Shown here in pieces: positions 35,095 through 43,973 of a stretch of DNA of 64,000 bases. Source of the DNA: Maridesulfovibrio sp. (GTDB lineage: Bacteria; Desulfobacterota; Desulfovibrionia; Desulfovibrionales; Desulfovibrionaceae); the NCBI RefSeq assembly GCF_963678865.1, contig NZ_OY787459.1, positions 2,136,501 to 2,200,500 of the forward strand, read 5' to 3'. Under the pieces are notes generated by a model, which was not told the origin of the DNA, searched no databases, and saw only the letters and a program-made list of their open reading frames with translations. Within the stretch, counting starts at the first letter, position 1, and every line of letters starts with the position of its first letter. The position numbers and the translations under genes are program-made.

Positions 35095-36213
35095 TTACAC
35101 CCTCTCTGGATCAGCTGCAGGAAAAGTGGCCCGCATCAAAGCCCCACCCTCCGGACGGTTTTCCGCAACTATGGAACCTCCTGCTGCCTGCACTATGGTG
35201 CGCACAATGGACAGCCCTAGCCCCATGGATGTTCCCGGAGATTTGGTAGAGAAAAACGGTTCGAAAAGTTCTTCAGCCAACTTCGGGTCAAACCCCGGAC
35301 CATTATCAGCAACGCTAAGCTCAACGGATTTCTTCCCCTGAGCTTCCACCCTGATGGAGATAGTCTTCTGCTTAACGCCACTTCCTTCCAAAGCCTGCAT
35401 GGCATTGGCCACAAGGTTCATGATTAATTCCTCAAACCGGATGCCGGTTCCGGCAACAGGTCCGGCTTCCGAATCGACAGCCAACTCCAGAGCAATGCCT
35501 CTTGCTGTCATCTGGGCTCTGAGCAGGGAAAGGGAGGAATCCACGGCTTCACCTAGGTAGCACAATTCACCGGTTACCGTCTGGTTGCAGCGCAGATGCT
35601 CACGCAGATGATTTACGATGGAATCAATACGGTCCACCTGTCCTGATATTTTCTGCAATATGCGCACAACTTCCTTGTTGGGCGACTCTGACCGGTCCTC
35701 CAGCAACAACGCCGATGCGGAGAGAAGTCGTATGGCATTCAACGGCTGGTTGATCTCGTGAGCAATACCGCCGCCGATAACAGCAAAAGTAGTCACCCTG
35801 CTGGCTCTCTCCATGGCAGAACGGGCCTCTGCCAGAGTCGCCTCTGCCTGCCGTTGTGCCGTTACATCACGGCCCACAGATTGATATTCAACAGCATTGC
35901 CCTGTTCATCAAAAATAGCTCTGGTGACGAACTGCACATAATGAATCTGCCCGTCATCATCACGATAGCTGGGCTCGGTAACGACCTCCGGGTTCTCAGG
36001 AGTAAGAGAGTATACCTGACTGACAATCTCATCACGTTCTTCCGAATCCAGAAAATCCTGAAAACGGGATGCGAGAAGTGTTTCAGAACTCTTGCCGTAA
36101 AAACGGCAAAATGCGCTGTTCACAAAAGTCAGCCGCCCATCGGGCCGGAAACGGCGGATAAGCTCCGTCTGGTCCTCGACTACGGTCCGGTATATGGCAT
36201 TCTGTGCAGTCAT
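35095..36213 (-). CDS. PAS sensor histidine kinase, soluble
   Basis: A 372-aa kinase without membrane segments. A PAS domain (about 10-125, with FVNSAFCRFYGKSSETLL and PAC text VEYQSVGRDVTAQRQAE) leads to HisKA with phospho-His in GGGIAHEINQPLNAIRLL and a HATPase domain (ADNGPGFDP, TSMGLGLSIVRTIVQAAGG). A cytoplasmic PAS could sense redox or a small molecule. It lies between the second ferredoxin (15 nt away) and the response regulator (0 nt), inside the formate/hydrogen operon, so it is presumably an autoregulatory kinase for that system. Confidence 0.9.
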   Translation of the reverse strand: MTAQNAIYRTVVEDQTELIRRFRPDGRLTFVNSAFCRFYGKSSETLLASRFQDFLDSEERDEIVSQVYSLTPENPEVVTEPSYRDDDGQIHYVQFVTRAIFDEQGNAVEYQSVGRDVTAQRQAEATLAEARSAMERASRVTTFAVIGGGIAHEINQPLNAIRLLSASALLLEDRSESPNKEVVRILQKISGQVDRIDSIVNHLREHLRCNQTVTGELCYLGEAVDSSLSLLRAQMTARGIALELAVDSEAGPVAGTGIRFEELIMNLVANAMQALEGSGVKQKTISIRVEAQGKKSVELSVADNGPGFDPKLAEELFEPFFSTKSPGTSMGLGLSIVRTIVQAAGGSIVAENRPEGGALMRATFPAADPERV

Positions 36214-36228
36214 CAGCGAATCATTTTC

Positions 36229-36744
36229 CTAGTTATTTGCAAAACCCACCTGACACGCATTTTTCAACCGCTTTGCGGAAGATAACTTATGCAAAGCCTC
36301 AGTGGAAAAGACACTCAAGGCACCCGCCGGACACACTGAAACACAGGCCGGCTGTTCACGGTGTCCGGAGCATAAATCACATTTGTGGGCCACCGGGGCT
36401 TCATGCCCGGCATTGATGATACCAACCTGCATGGCACCCAGCGGACAGGCGGCGAGACATCCCTTGCACCCGAAACAGAGTTCAGCGTCAACAACCACAG
36501 CCTGACCGTCAAAGGATATAGCCCCCACGGGGCAAGCCGCAGCGCAAGGGGCATCCTCACACTGGCGGCATTGGACAGGAGCGGTAACCCCGGACTCGCG
36601 GACAACGGAAATACGAGGGCTGAAAGGCTGGCCCTTTTCCATGGCCCGGCCCATATCAAATTCCATATGGGCATCCACACAGGCAATTTCACAGGCCCGG
36701 CAACCGATACAACGGGAGGGAACAGCCAGCACAAAAGTATTCAT
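36229..36744 (-). CDS. Four-cluster ferredoxin subunit (HycB-like) of the formate/hydrogen complex
   Basis: A 171-aa protein with four [4Fe-4S] motifs: CIGCRACEIAC, CRQCEDAPCAAACP, CFGCKGCLAACP and CDLCSGHREQPACVSVCP. It is a HycB/HydN-type electron-transfer subunit. The start is taken at the ATG at 36744, which begins the Fe-S domain and lies 2 nt after hydA; an upstream in-frame start at 36762 overlaps hydA. In hydrogen-dependent CO2 reductases two such proteins wire FdhF to the hydrogenase, and this operon has two. Direct evidence for assembly is lacking. Confidence 0.9.
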   Translation of the reverse strand: MNTFVLAVPSRCIGCRACEIACVDAHMEFDMGRAMEKGQPFSPRISVVRESGVTAPVQCRQCEDAPCAAACPVGAISFDGQAVVVDAELCFGCKGCLAACPLGAMQVGIINAGHEAPVAHKCDLCSGHREQPACVSVCPAGALSVFSTEALHKLSSAKRLKNACQVGFANN

Positions 36745-36746
36745 GA

Positions 36747-38135
36747 TTAATGTCTCCCGCAATCGGTTCCATAGTGTGTATGCAACAGCTCATGCGAACG
36801 GTGGCCCAGAGGTTTGCCCAGAAACTTTTCATACAGGTCCACCACGGACTCATTTTTATGTGAAGCGCGCACCGGAAGTTCCCTGTCATGACGATGCAGA
36901 CTTCCACGACGTCGGGCAATAGCATCGGTAAGGTCTACACCGGGGAGCAGCTTGGGCTGGCCTCCCCCGGCAACACAACCACCGGGACAGCACATTACTT
37001 CCATAAAATCAAAATCGGCGTTTCCGGCACGCACATCCTCAAGCAGAGGCGCCGCATTGGCCAAACCGGAAACAATAACCGCACGGAGGGTCCTTCCAGC
37101 TACGTCTATGGTAGCTCTGCGAACACCTTCACCTGCCGGGGAAAAAACCACCCCGCTCTCACAGACATCATCTCCGCCGGTAACAGCGATTGCCGTGCGC
37201 AAAGCCGCTTCCATGACCCCGCCGGAAGCCCCGAAAATAACTCCCGCACCGGTGTAAAGTCCCATGGGAACATCAAAATCTTCTTCAGGCATCTCAGGAA
37301 GATTGATATTTCTCTCTTTCAGCATGGCCGCCAGTTCGGTCACAGTCAGCACGGCATCCACATCGGGCTGCCCGCTGTCCTGCATTTCGGGACGCGCGGC
37401 TTCGTGTTTTTTGGCCGTACAGGGCATTACAGCGACACTGGCGATGGACTCAGGGCCGACTCCCGCAATTTCAGCACCATAGGTTTTGAAAAGAGCTCCC
37501 GCCATCTGCTGCGGAGATTTGCAGCTTGAAAGATGGTCGGTCAAATCGGGCCATGCAGTTTCCACGTAGCGCACCCAGCCGGGGCAGCAGGAAGTGAACA
37601 TCGGCAGGGGACCGTCGGATTTGATGCGCTCCAACAGTTCCGAAGACTCTTCCATAATGGTCACATCCGCCGCAAAAATGGTATCGTAAACAGCATCAAA
37701 GCCGAGGCGGCGCAGGGAGGCGGCAAGCTTGCCCGGAGTCAGTGTTCCCGGCGCAAGACCATATTCCTCGGCAATGGAGGTACGTACTGCCGGGGCACAC
37801 TGGACCATGGATTTTAGAGACGGATCGGCAAGAAGTTCCGCTACACGTTTTGTGTCATTACGAAAATGTGCGGCAAACAGCGGCGCGAGATCATTTTCAG
37901 CCAGACCGCGTTCACGGCGCATGGCCGGAAGATTCTCCGCAGCATCATCAAAGGGAGAAACAAAAGCAGAACAGGTCAACACACACTGACCGCAGACAAC
38001 GCAACGGGAAGTGTCAATACTCTGGGGTTCGCCGTCAATGCCGACAATGGCATCCACCGGACAGACTTCGGCGCAGCGGCGGCACCCGGTACAGACTTGA
38101 GAATCTATGGATACGACTTGGGAAACGGTTGTCAT
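36747..38135 (-). CDS. hydA: [FeFe] hydrogenase catalytic subunit (HydA2-like)
   Basis: A 462-aa cytoplasmic hydrogenase without Tat signal. Two [4Fe-4S] motifs at the N-terminus (CTGCRRCAEVCP, CVVCGQCVLTCS) are followed by the H-cluster motifs L1 FTSCCPGWV, L2 MPCTAKKHE and L3 EVMCCPGGCVAGGGQP. The C-terminus (RRRGSLHRHD to PLGHRSHELLHTHY) resembles the small-subunit domain of periplasmic [FeFe] enzymes, here fused. The size and simple Fe-S layout match HydA2 of hydrogen-dependent CO2 reductase. It shares one base with the upstream ferredoxin gene. Maturases HydEFG must be encoded outside the window. Confidence 0.95.
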   Translation of the reverse strand: MTTVSQVVSIDSQVCTGCRRCAEVCPVDAIVGIDGEPQSIDTSRCVVCGQCVLTCSAFVSPFDDAAENLPAMRRERGLAENDLAPLFAAHFRNDTKRVAELLADPSLKSMVQCAPAVRTSIAEEYGLAPGTLTPGKLAASLRRLGFDAVYDTIFAADVTIMEESSELLERIKSDGPLPMFTSCCPGWVRYVETAWPDLTDHLSSCKSPQQMAGALFKTYGAEIAGVGPESIASVAVMPCTAKKHEAARPEMQDSGQPDVDAVLTVTELAAMLKERNINLPEMPEEDFDVPMGLYTGAGVIFGASGGVMEAALRTAIAVTGGDDVCESGVVFSPAGEGVRRATIDVAGRTLRAVIVSGLANAAPLLEDVRAGNADFDFMEVMCCPGGCVAGGGQPKLLPGVDLTDAIARRRGSLHRHDRELPVRASHKNESVVDLYEKFLGKPLGHRSHELLHTHYGTDCGRH

Positions 38136-38725
38136 TACAGTTCCTCCCCTGCCCGGGTTCCGACCCCGGCAAGAGCCAGTGCGGCTTCTATTTTACGACG
38201 TTTTTTAATTTTCACAGGGTCCACCAGAGTAATTGCATCCTTTGGGCAGGCCTCCACACAAGCCGGACCTTGAGGCCGCTCATGGCAAAGATCGCACTTG
38301 CTGGCCAACAGGGCCGGTTCCTCAATGTATGAGTCCTGGTTCAAGGGATCGACAACCCGGCGCAGGACCGGAAGGCCCTCTTTCCAGATCATGGTCATCT
38401 CCATGGCACCAAAGGGACAAGCCGCAAGACAGGTCTTACAACCTACGCAACGGCCTTCATCCACCAGCACACCTGAATCGGTACGCTGAATAGCCCCGTT
38501 GGGACAGACTGCGGCACAGGGGGCATCCTCACAATGACGGCAGCCCACCGGGACACAAATATTCTCGGCCCGGATCAGGTAAAGCCGGGGTGCAAGGGAA
38601 CCGTTCAGGCTCCCCACGGAGACGCCGCCTTGCAGGTGAGCGGCGGCACAAGCCAGTTCACAGGCCCGGCAACCGACACATTTGGCTGCGCTGGCAAGTA
38701 TAAAAGGTGTTAACTGAGATGACAT
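38135..38725 (-). CDS. Four-cluster ferredoxin subunit (HycB-like), FdhF-proximal
   Basis: A 196-aa protein with four [4Fe-4S] motifs: CVGCRACELAC, CRHCEDAPCAAVCP, CVGCKTCLAACP and CDLCHERPQGPACVEACP. It is paralogous to the ferredoxin downstream of hydA. It overlaps fdhF by 16 nt and hydA by 1 nt, so translation is coupled. The basic C-terminal tail (KIKKRRKIEAALALAG) could dock to a partner. It probably carries electrons between the formate dehydrogenase and the hydrogenase. Confidence 0.9.
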   Translation of the reverse strand: MSSQLTPFILASAAKCVGCRACELACAAAHLQGGVSVGSLNGSLAPRLYLIRAENICVPVGCRHCEDAPCAAVCPNGAIQRTDSGVLVDEGRCVGCKTCLAACPFGAMEMTMIWKEGLPVLRRVVDPLNQDSYIEEPALLASKCDLCHERPQGPACVEACPKDAITLVDPVKIKKRRKIEAALALAGVGTRAGEEL

Positions 38726-40809
38726 GGTATTTCTTCCTTTATTGATACAGGAGCCTGCGCATCTACTGACTCCTTAAATTTACGGATTGAAACGGCACAG
38801 ACTTTCAGTTGCGGAGTCCCGGTAACAGGATCGCCTTCTGAAATGGTCAGCACATTGCCGGGGCTTTCAGAGAAATGAAAAGTCATGAAAACCAGCCCCC
38901 GGCGCACCCGGCGGGTAACCCAGGCCCGAGCCTTGACCGTTCCCCTGCGGGAACTGACCTGCGCAAGCTCGCCGTCGACAATGCCGTACTTTTCAGCATC
39001 ATCCGGGTGTATTTCCACGAGTTCTTCCGGCCATGTACCATCCAGACCGAAACAACGTCTGGTCATGGTGCCTGTATGATAATGGGCCACAACCCGGCCC
39101 GTGGTCAAAGTCAGCGGATACTCAGCATCCGGCAATTCCGCAGGCTCGCGGTGAACGAGAGGTACAAACTTTCCGGGGCCGCGCATGCAGCCTCCCACAT
39201 GCAGAACAGGAGTACCGGGATGTGATTCGTCCGGGCAGGGCCACTGGATACCCCCGGACTCCAGACGGTCATAACTGATCCCGGCATGGGTTGGAGTGAG
39301 CCTGCGCATTTCATCAAAAACATCGGAAGCGTTTGCGTAACGTTCCGTACGGCCCATACGGGCCAGCAGGTCTGCCAGAATAACCCAGTCCGCACGGCTT
39401 TCTCCAATAGGATCAACAGCACGCCGTACACGCTGAACACGCCGTTCAGTGCTGGTGAAAGTACCGTCTTTTTCAGCAAAACTGGCTCCGGGCAGGACCA
39501 CATCAGCCAGAGCAGCCGTCTCAGTCATAAAAAGATCCTGCACTACCAGAAAATCGACATGCTTCAGGCAATGTTCTACGTGGGTAATATCCGGGTCACT
39601 GCGCATGGGATTTTCACCGAAGACGAAAAGTGCTTTTAGGCGGTCCTCTTCAACTGCATGCAACATTTTAGGGATGGTCAAGCCCGGATCGGCAGGCAAT
39701 TTCACATTCCATGCGGACTCAAAAGATTCACGGACGGAATCATCGGTCACCGGACGGTACCCGGTCAGCACATTAGGCAAGGCTCCCATATCGCATGCCC
39801 CCTGTACATTATTCTGACCGCGTAAAGGATTAACCCCGGTCTTGGGCCGCCCTATATTCCCGGTAAGCAGTGCGAGATTGGAGACTGCAAGAACATTGTT
39901 AGTCCCTGTTGTATGCTGGGTCACGCCCATGGTATAATAGAAAGACGTATTGACAGCTCCGGCAATAAGCCTTGCCGCCTTGCGTATGTCATCGGCAGGA
40001 ACCCCGGCAATTCCTGCCACGGTTTCAGGGTCATAAGGCTGCAAACCTTCGCGCAAGGATTCAAAATCTTCGGTGGAGGCAAGTACGGATTCAATATCAG
40101 CCAACCCATCATCCAAAATGACTTTGGCTATGGATGAAAGCAAAGGTGTATCCGTCCCCGGACGCAACCGGAGCCAGACATCAGCCTGACGGGCAAGATC
40201 GATTTCTCTGGGATCAATAACAACCAGTCCGGCACCGTTCCGTCTGGCCTCCAGCATACCGAGACCAATGATGGGATGGCACTCTGTGGTGTTGGTGCCG
40301 ATAGCACAGATACAGTCCCCCGACCCCATATCCCAAAGTTCGCGAATGGAATTGGTCATGGATCCGCTGCCAAGTGAAGTAGCCAGTCCGGCCACAGTGG
40401 GAGCGTGTCAGAGGCGAGCGCAATGGTCGATATTATTACTGCCGAGCCCTGCGCGAAAAAGTTTCTGGAACAGATAATTTTCTTCATTGGTACAGCGGGC
40501 ACTGCTGAAGCCGCCTACAGCCTCCGGGCCGTACTCGACCGCAATGGAGCTTAAACGCTCTGCCACCAGAGCAAGCGCTTCTTCCCATGAAGCCGGAACC
40601 AGTTCACCATTCCTGCGCAGCAGCGGGGAGGTAAGGCGATCACGGTGGTGGACAAAATCAAAACCGAAACGCCCCTTGGAACACAAAGCCCCCTGGTTTA
40701 CAGAAGGTTCCGGCCCCGGAGAGACACTGACGATGCGTTCATTCTCCACCTCCAAAGAGAGGGAACAGCCCGCACCGCAATATGGACATGTGGTAGTTAT
40801 TCTTTGCAT
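38710..40809 (-). CDS. fdhF: Formate dehydrogenase H-type catalytic subunit, selenoprotein
   Basis: One continuous 699-residue molybdo- or tungsto-enzyme read through an in-frame TGA at 40408-40410. The N-terminal cluster is CPYCGAGC, then [25 protein letters not shown], so Sec134 sits exactly at the metal-ligand position of E. coli FdhF (Sec140, 715 aa). Downstream motifs such as NPLRGQNNVQGACDMG and the C-terminal molybdopterin domain agree. A SECIS-like hairpin follows the UGA. Only cytoplasmic features are seen. It heads the operon with two HycB-like ferredoxins and [FeFe] hydrogenase, the composition of hydrogen-dependent CO2 reductase. A sigma-54 promoter lies directly upstream. Confidence 0.95.
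40379..40410 (-). promoter_or_regulatory. Sec UGA codon and SECIS-like hairpin of fdhF
   Basis: UGA is at 40410-40408. Twelve bases further on the minus strand, GUGGCC (40395-40390) can pair with GGCUAC (40384-40379) around the loop GGACU. The position and the G-rich small loop suit a bacterial SECIS for SelB. Confidence 0.75.
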
Positions 40810-40820
40810 GCGGCCCTAGT

Positions 40821-40836
40821 AGCATAAGGTGTGCCA
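40821..40836 (-). promoter_or_regulatory. Sigma-54 promoter of the fdhF operon
   Basis: On the minus strand it reads TGGCACACCTTATGCT: a perfect -24 element, with -12 GC at exact spacing. The predicted start, about 40810, falls next to the annotated ATG at 40809, leaving almost no leader. Confidence 0.7.
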
Positions 40837-40922
40837 TAAACCAACGCCGACCTGTATCCACGTAACTAGCTGGAAAGATAAACTTTAACTTAAAAGCAGT
40901 TTGCAGCGAAATAAAAAATGAC

Positions 40923-40932
40923 TGCAATTGCA
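40923..40932. promoter_or_regulatory. Palindrome TGCAATTGCA upstream of fdhF
   Basis: A perfect 10-bp palindrome with the same TGCAA/TTGCA half-sites as the two palindromes beside it. It lies about 90 bp upstream of the -24 element. Confidence 0.45.
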
Positions 40933-40939
40933 CACTTTT

Positions 40940-40969
40940 ATTGCATGCAATAAAAAAATTGCATGCAAT
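40940..40969. promoter_or_regulatory. Tandem palindromes ATTGCATGCAAT x2, probable activator sites
   Basis: Two identical perfect 12-bp palindromes (40940-40951 and 40958-40969) are centred 18 bp apart, 105-135 bp upstream of the sigma-54 promoter. This is classic enhancer placement, and the likely ligand is the response regulator encoded at the end of the same operon. Confidence 0.65.
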
Positions 40970-41106
40970 CTAATCTTTCCATGCCCTCTGGTTATGAAAT
41001 ATGCCACTCCCACTGATGGGCAGACAACGGTACGGACCTTTTGCTTCAGTACTAAATTTGACCAACCTTCTTTCTGAAGTCAATTAAAGCCAAGTTCTTG
41101 ATCACT

Positions 41107-41141
41107 AAAAAAACGCCCCGGACATCAAGTTCCGGGGCGTT
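41107..41141 (-). terminator. Rho-independent terminator of the Dld gene
   Basis: An 11-bp GC-rich stem (41112-41122 with 41131-41141) with an 8-nt loop, followed on the minus strand by a T7 run, 31 nt past the stop. Confidence 0.92.
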
Positions 41142-41171
41142 GAAATTACAAGCTATTTAACGCAAACCACT

Positions 41172-43973
41172 CTAACGGGTGGCCTCCTCCACAAGATACA
41201 GGATATTCCTGTAATTCTTTCCGCCATGAAGAGTTAAACCGATCTCACAGGTACGGGAGACACTGTATCCTTCATCACAGTCAGCAATCTGGTTTTTTAA
41301 ACCCTCCAGAGCAGAAGCATTCAGCTCCGGTTTATGAAACCCCTTATCGCCGGAAAAACCACAGCAACCTATCCCTTTAGGGACAACGACCGCTTCCGCG
41401 CATCTGTCTGCCAGTTCCCGGAAGGAGTCCTCCAATCCCATTGTGCGGGTGGAACAAGTTGGGTGAAGAGCTACAGTTCTGGGTAACTTTTTAAACTCCA
41501 AACGGCTGAGCAGGTTCTTCGTGGCAAACTCAATGGGATCCATTAGCACAAGCCGTTTATCCAAAGTTTTTTTCATGCGTGCCAGGCAGGGGCTGGTATC
41601 GCAAAGCACAGTATATTCGCCGTCATTACTGGCCTTAAGTAAAGCCGCACTTAATTTAGCGGAAAGATCATCTGCCTGCTGCATCAGCCCTTTGGTTTCA
41701 AAAGCCTTTCCGCAACAAAGACTGTCCATTGACTCGGGAAACAAGACTTCAAGCCCTGCCCTTTGCAACAGTCTTACGGTCACATCCATAAGCGGGTCTG
41801 AATCATCACCTTTGGACGCTCCCATGGTACGGACCGCACATGAAGGGAAATAAACAACCTTCTGCACGCCATTATGAGAAGTTGATACAGCGGGCCTTTT
41901 GCTGCCGCCTTTGGGCATAGCTTTATTCCACATGGGTATACGGTTACCGGAAATCGAGCGGGTCGCTCCGGCCATGCGTCCCATATTGGAATCCCCGATA
42001 ATTCGCTGAACCAGAGACATGCAGCTTAAAGCCATGGAAGCCTTGTGCAGGACCCCTTCCATGTGACCGGACACATAATCAGCCAGCTTAAGAACATTTT
42101 CGGAAGCATTACGGCCACGAACTTCACGCACCATATTAGCGACATCTACCCCCAGAGGACAGCGGGTACGGCAAAGTCCGTCAGTTGCGCAGAGCTGCTC
42201 TCCGTATTGCCGGAAAACTTTCTCCCATTCGGCTGCAGTTTCCTCATCACCTTCGGCGCGCAACTTGGTTATCGCCCTTGAGAGGCTGATCCGCTGGCGG
42301 GGGGTTAGACCTATGTTGCGGGAAGGACAAATCTGTTCACAAAACCCGCATTCCACGCAAAGATCAACATCAGGATGGGTAGCTACCGGACTCTTGAGTC
42401 CGTCAATATGAGCCGAAGCATCCTCGCTTATCAATACGCCGGGATTAAGGATATTCCGGGGATCAAAAAGTTGCTTCACCCGGCACATCACTTCATACAG
42501 AAAGTCACCCCACTCTTTGCGCACAAAAGGAGCCATGGCCCGGCCTGTTCCGTGCTCTGCCTTCAGGGAACCGTCAAATTTCTCGGTAATTAGATCCACC
42601 AAATCAATCATAAAATGGTGCAGCTTATCCACTTCCCCGGCATCAGCAATTTTAACCGGAATGGAAAAATGCAGGTTGCCATGAAAAGCATGCCCCATAA
42701 TTCCGGCAGCGTATCCGTAACGCTCAAACAATTCCTGAAAAGCTTCACACCCCTCAGCAAGGCGGGCAACCGGAATATTAATGTCTTCGGTAAGCACATA
42801 TTCATCAGGCTCACGAAAGTTGGCGATAGCCGGGAAAAGAGCACGCCGAATGTTCCACAATTTCTCGCACTCGTTTTCGTCAGTTGTAAAACTCTGATCG
42901 GAAAGAGCTGGAAAACGGCTCATTACTTCCAGAATTTCATCAACATTCTTTTGAACTCCTTCGGCATCCCAACCCTTGGTTTCAATGAGCATGGCACATG
43001 CACCATCCTGCAGATTCTTCATCACATCAGGAATGCCTTTGAGATTCTGCATGGCGGTGAGGGAATTAAAATCCAAGACTTCTGCTGCATCAATTTTACA
43101 GCTATCCTTCATGGCGATGACGATATCTGTAGCAACATTCAGCGAAGGGAAAAACATCAGCCCGACAGCACGCTTAGGGGGAGTGGGAATGGTTTCCATG
43201 AGAACTTCGTGAATAAACCCCAGCGTTCCTTCCGATCCGACCATCAGGTGCATCAGAATTTCAACCGGATCTTCATGATCGACAAAAGAATTCACAGTGT
43301 AACCGATGGTATTCTTGATGGAATACTTACGCCTGATACGCTCCACCACATCCCTATCGGCAATAACCTTTTCACGCAGGACGCGAAGCTCATCAAGCAG
43401 TCCGGCATGCGATTCGCGGAATGCAGAAACACTATTCTTGTCAGTAGTGTCCAGATAAGTACCGTCTGCAAGCACAAGGCGCATTCCCTTGACAGCATGG
43501 TAGCTGTTCTCTTCAACCATGCAGCACATACCCGCAGAGTTATCGGCAATAATGCCACCCATTGTCGCAGAGGTTATGGAGGCCGGGTCTGCAGCCATCT
43601 TGCGCTGATATGGACCAAGGGCCATGTTGACTTCCACACCGATCACACTGCTTCCGGACCAAAACAGCTTTCCGCCATCAAGAACTTCGAGCCGCTTCCA
43701 TTCAGGACCCATCAACCGGACAAGAACGCCCTCACCACAGGCCTGACCGCTTACCGCTGTTCCGGCACCACGAAAAGTCACACCCATGTTGTTTTCAGAA
43801 CATACCCTGAGCACACCAAGGACTTCATCAATGCTACGGACATCCACAACAAGTTTGGCCTTGGGTTCAAAATAACTTGCATCCACGGCATAAGTGGAAA
43901 CAAGAGCTGGATGATCATAAATCTGAGCGGCGGGAAGCACACGCCGCATATCATTAACTAGCTTTGTCAACAC
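41172..43973 (-). CDS. FAD/Fe-S D-lactate dehydrogenase, Dld-II type
   Basis: A 933-aa three-part oxidoreductase. An FAD-binding PCMH domain (about 30-230: VTFRGAGTAVSGQACGEGVLV, SATMGGIIADNSAGMCC) and an FAD-oxidase C domain (about 265-520: MGHAFHGNLHFSIP, SLKAEHGTGRAMAPFV) are followed by a 4Fe-4S region (CVECGFCEQICP, CRTRCPLGVD) and two CCG-type cysteine motifs (CCGKAFETKGL, CCGFSGDKGF). Length and order match Shewanella Dld-II (about 934 aa), which oxidises D-lactate to pyruvate. Another 2-hydroxyacid is possible. The start is GTG at 43973 with AAGGAG upstream, overlapping the preceding permease gene by 20 nt, so co-translation and a link to the permease substrate are likely. Confidence 0.85.
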   Translation of the reverse strand: MLTKLVNDMRRVLPAAQIYDHPALVSTYAVDASYFEPKAKLVVDVRSIDEVLGVLRVCSENNMGVTFRGAGTAVSGQACGEGVLVRLMGPEWKRLEVLDGGKLFWSGSSVIGVEVNMALGPYQRKMAADPASITSATMGGIIADNSAGMCCMVEENSYHAVKGMRLVLADGTYLDTTDKNSVSAFRESHAGLLDELRVLREKVIADRDVVERIRRKYSIKNTIGYTVNSFVDHEDPVEILMHLMVGSEGTLGFIHEVLMETIPTPPKRAVGLMFFPSLNVATDIVIAMKDSCKIDAAEVLDFNSLTAMQNLKGIPDVMKNLQDGACAMLIETKGWDAEGVQKNVDEILEVMSRFPALSDQSFTTDENECEKLWNIRRALFPAIANFREPDEYVLTEDINIPVARLAEGCEAFQELFERYGYAAGIMGHAFHGNLHFSIPVKIADAGEVDKLHHFMIDLVDLITEKFDGSLKAEHGTGRAMAPFVRKEWGDFLYEVMCRVKQLFDPRNILNPGVLISEDASAHIDGLKSPVATHPDVDLCVECGFCEQICPSRNIGLTPRQRISLSRAITKLRAEGDEETAAEWEKVFRQYGEQLCATDGLCRTRCPLGVDVANMVREVRGRNASENVLKLADYVSGHMEGVLHKASMALSCMSLVQRIIGDSNMGRMAGATRSISGNRIPMWNKAMPKGGSKRPAVSTSHNGVQKVVYFPSCAVRTMGASKGDDSDPLMDVTVRLLQRAGLEVLFPESMDSLCCGKAFETKGLMQQADDLSAKLSAALLKASNDGEYTVLCDTSPCLARMKKTLDKRLVLMDPIEFATKNLLSRLEFKKLPRTVALHPTCSTRTMGLEDSFRELADRCAEAVVVPKGIGCCGFSGDKGFHKPELNASALEGLKNQIADCDEGYSVSRTCEIGLTLHGGKNYRNILYLVEEATR

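Larger units (their letters stand above)
40810..41111. other. fdhF upstream regulatory region
   Basis: About 300 nt before the DLD terminator, with no gene. It contains the sigma-54 promoter at 40821-40836 and palindromes at 40923-40969; the remainder shows nothing recognisable. Confidence 0.6.

Noticed and set aside
38710..40809. fdhF as two genes or a pseudogene interrupted by a stop
   Set aside because: The stop is UGA at the conserved Sec position, homology is continuous and in frame on both sides, and a SECIS-like hairpin follows.
40940..40969. CRISPR-like or mobile-element repeats
   Set aside because: Only two short palindromes, spaced 18 bp and placed as activator sites; no spacer-repeat array or transposase anywhere in the window.
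42615..43961. A 448-codon open frame on the strand opposite the Dld gene
   Set aside because: Its translation has no recognisable domain or hydrophobic pattern, and the opposite strand encodes a complete, motif-rich 933-aa enzyme.
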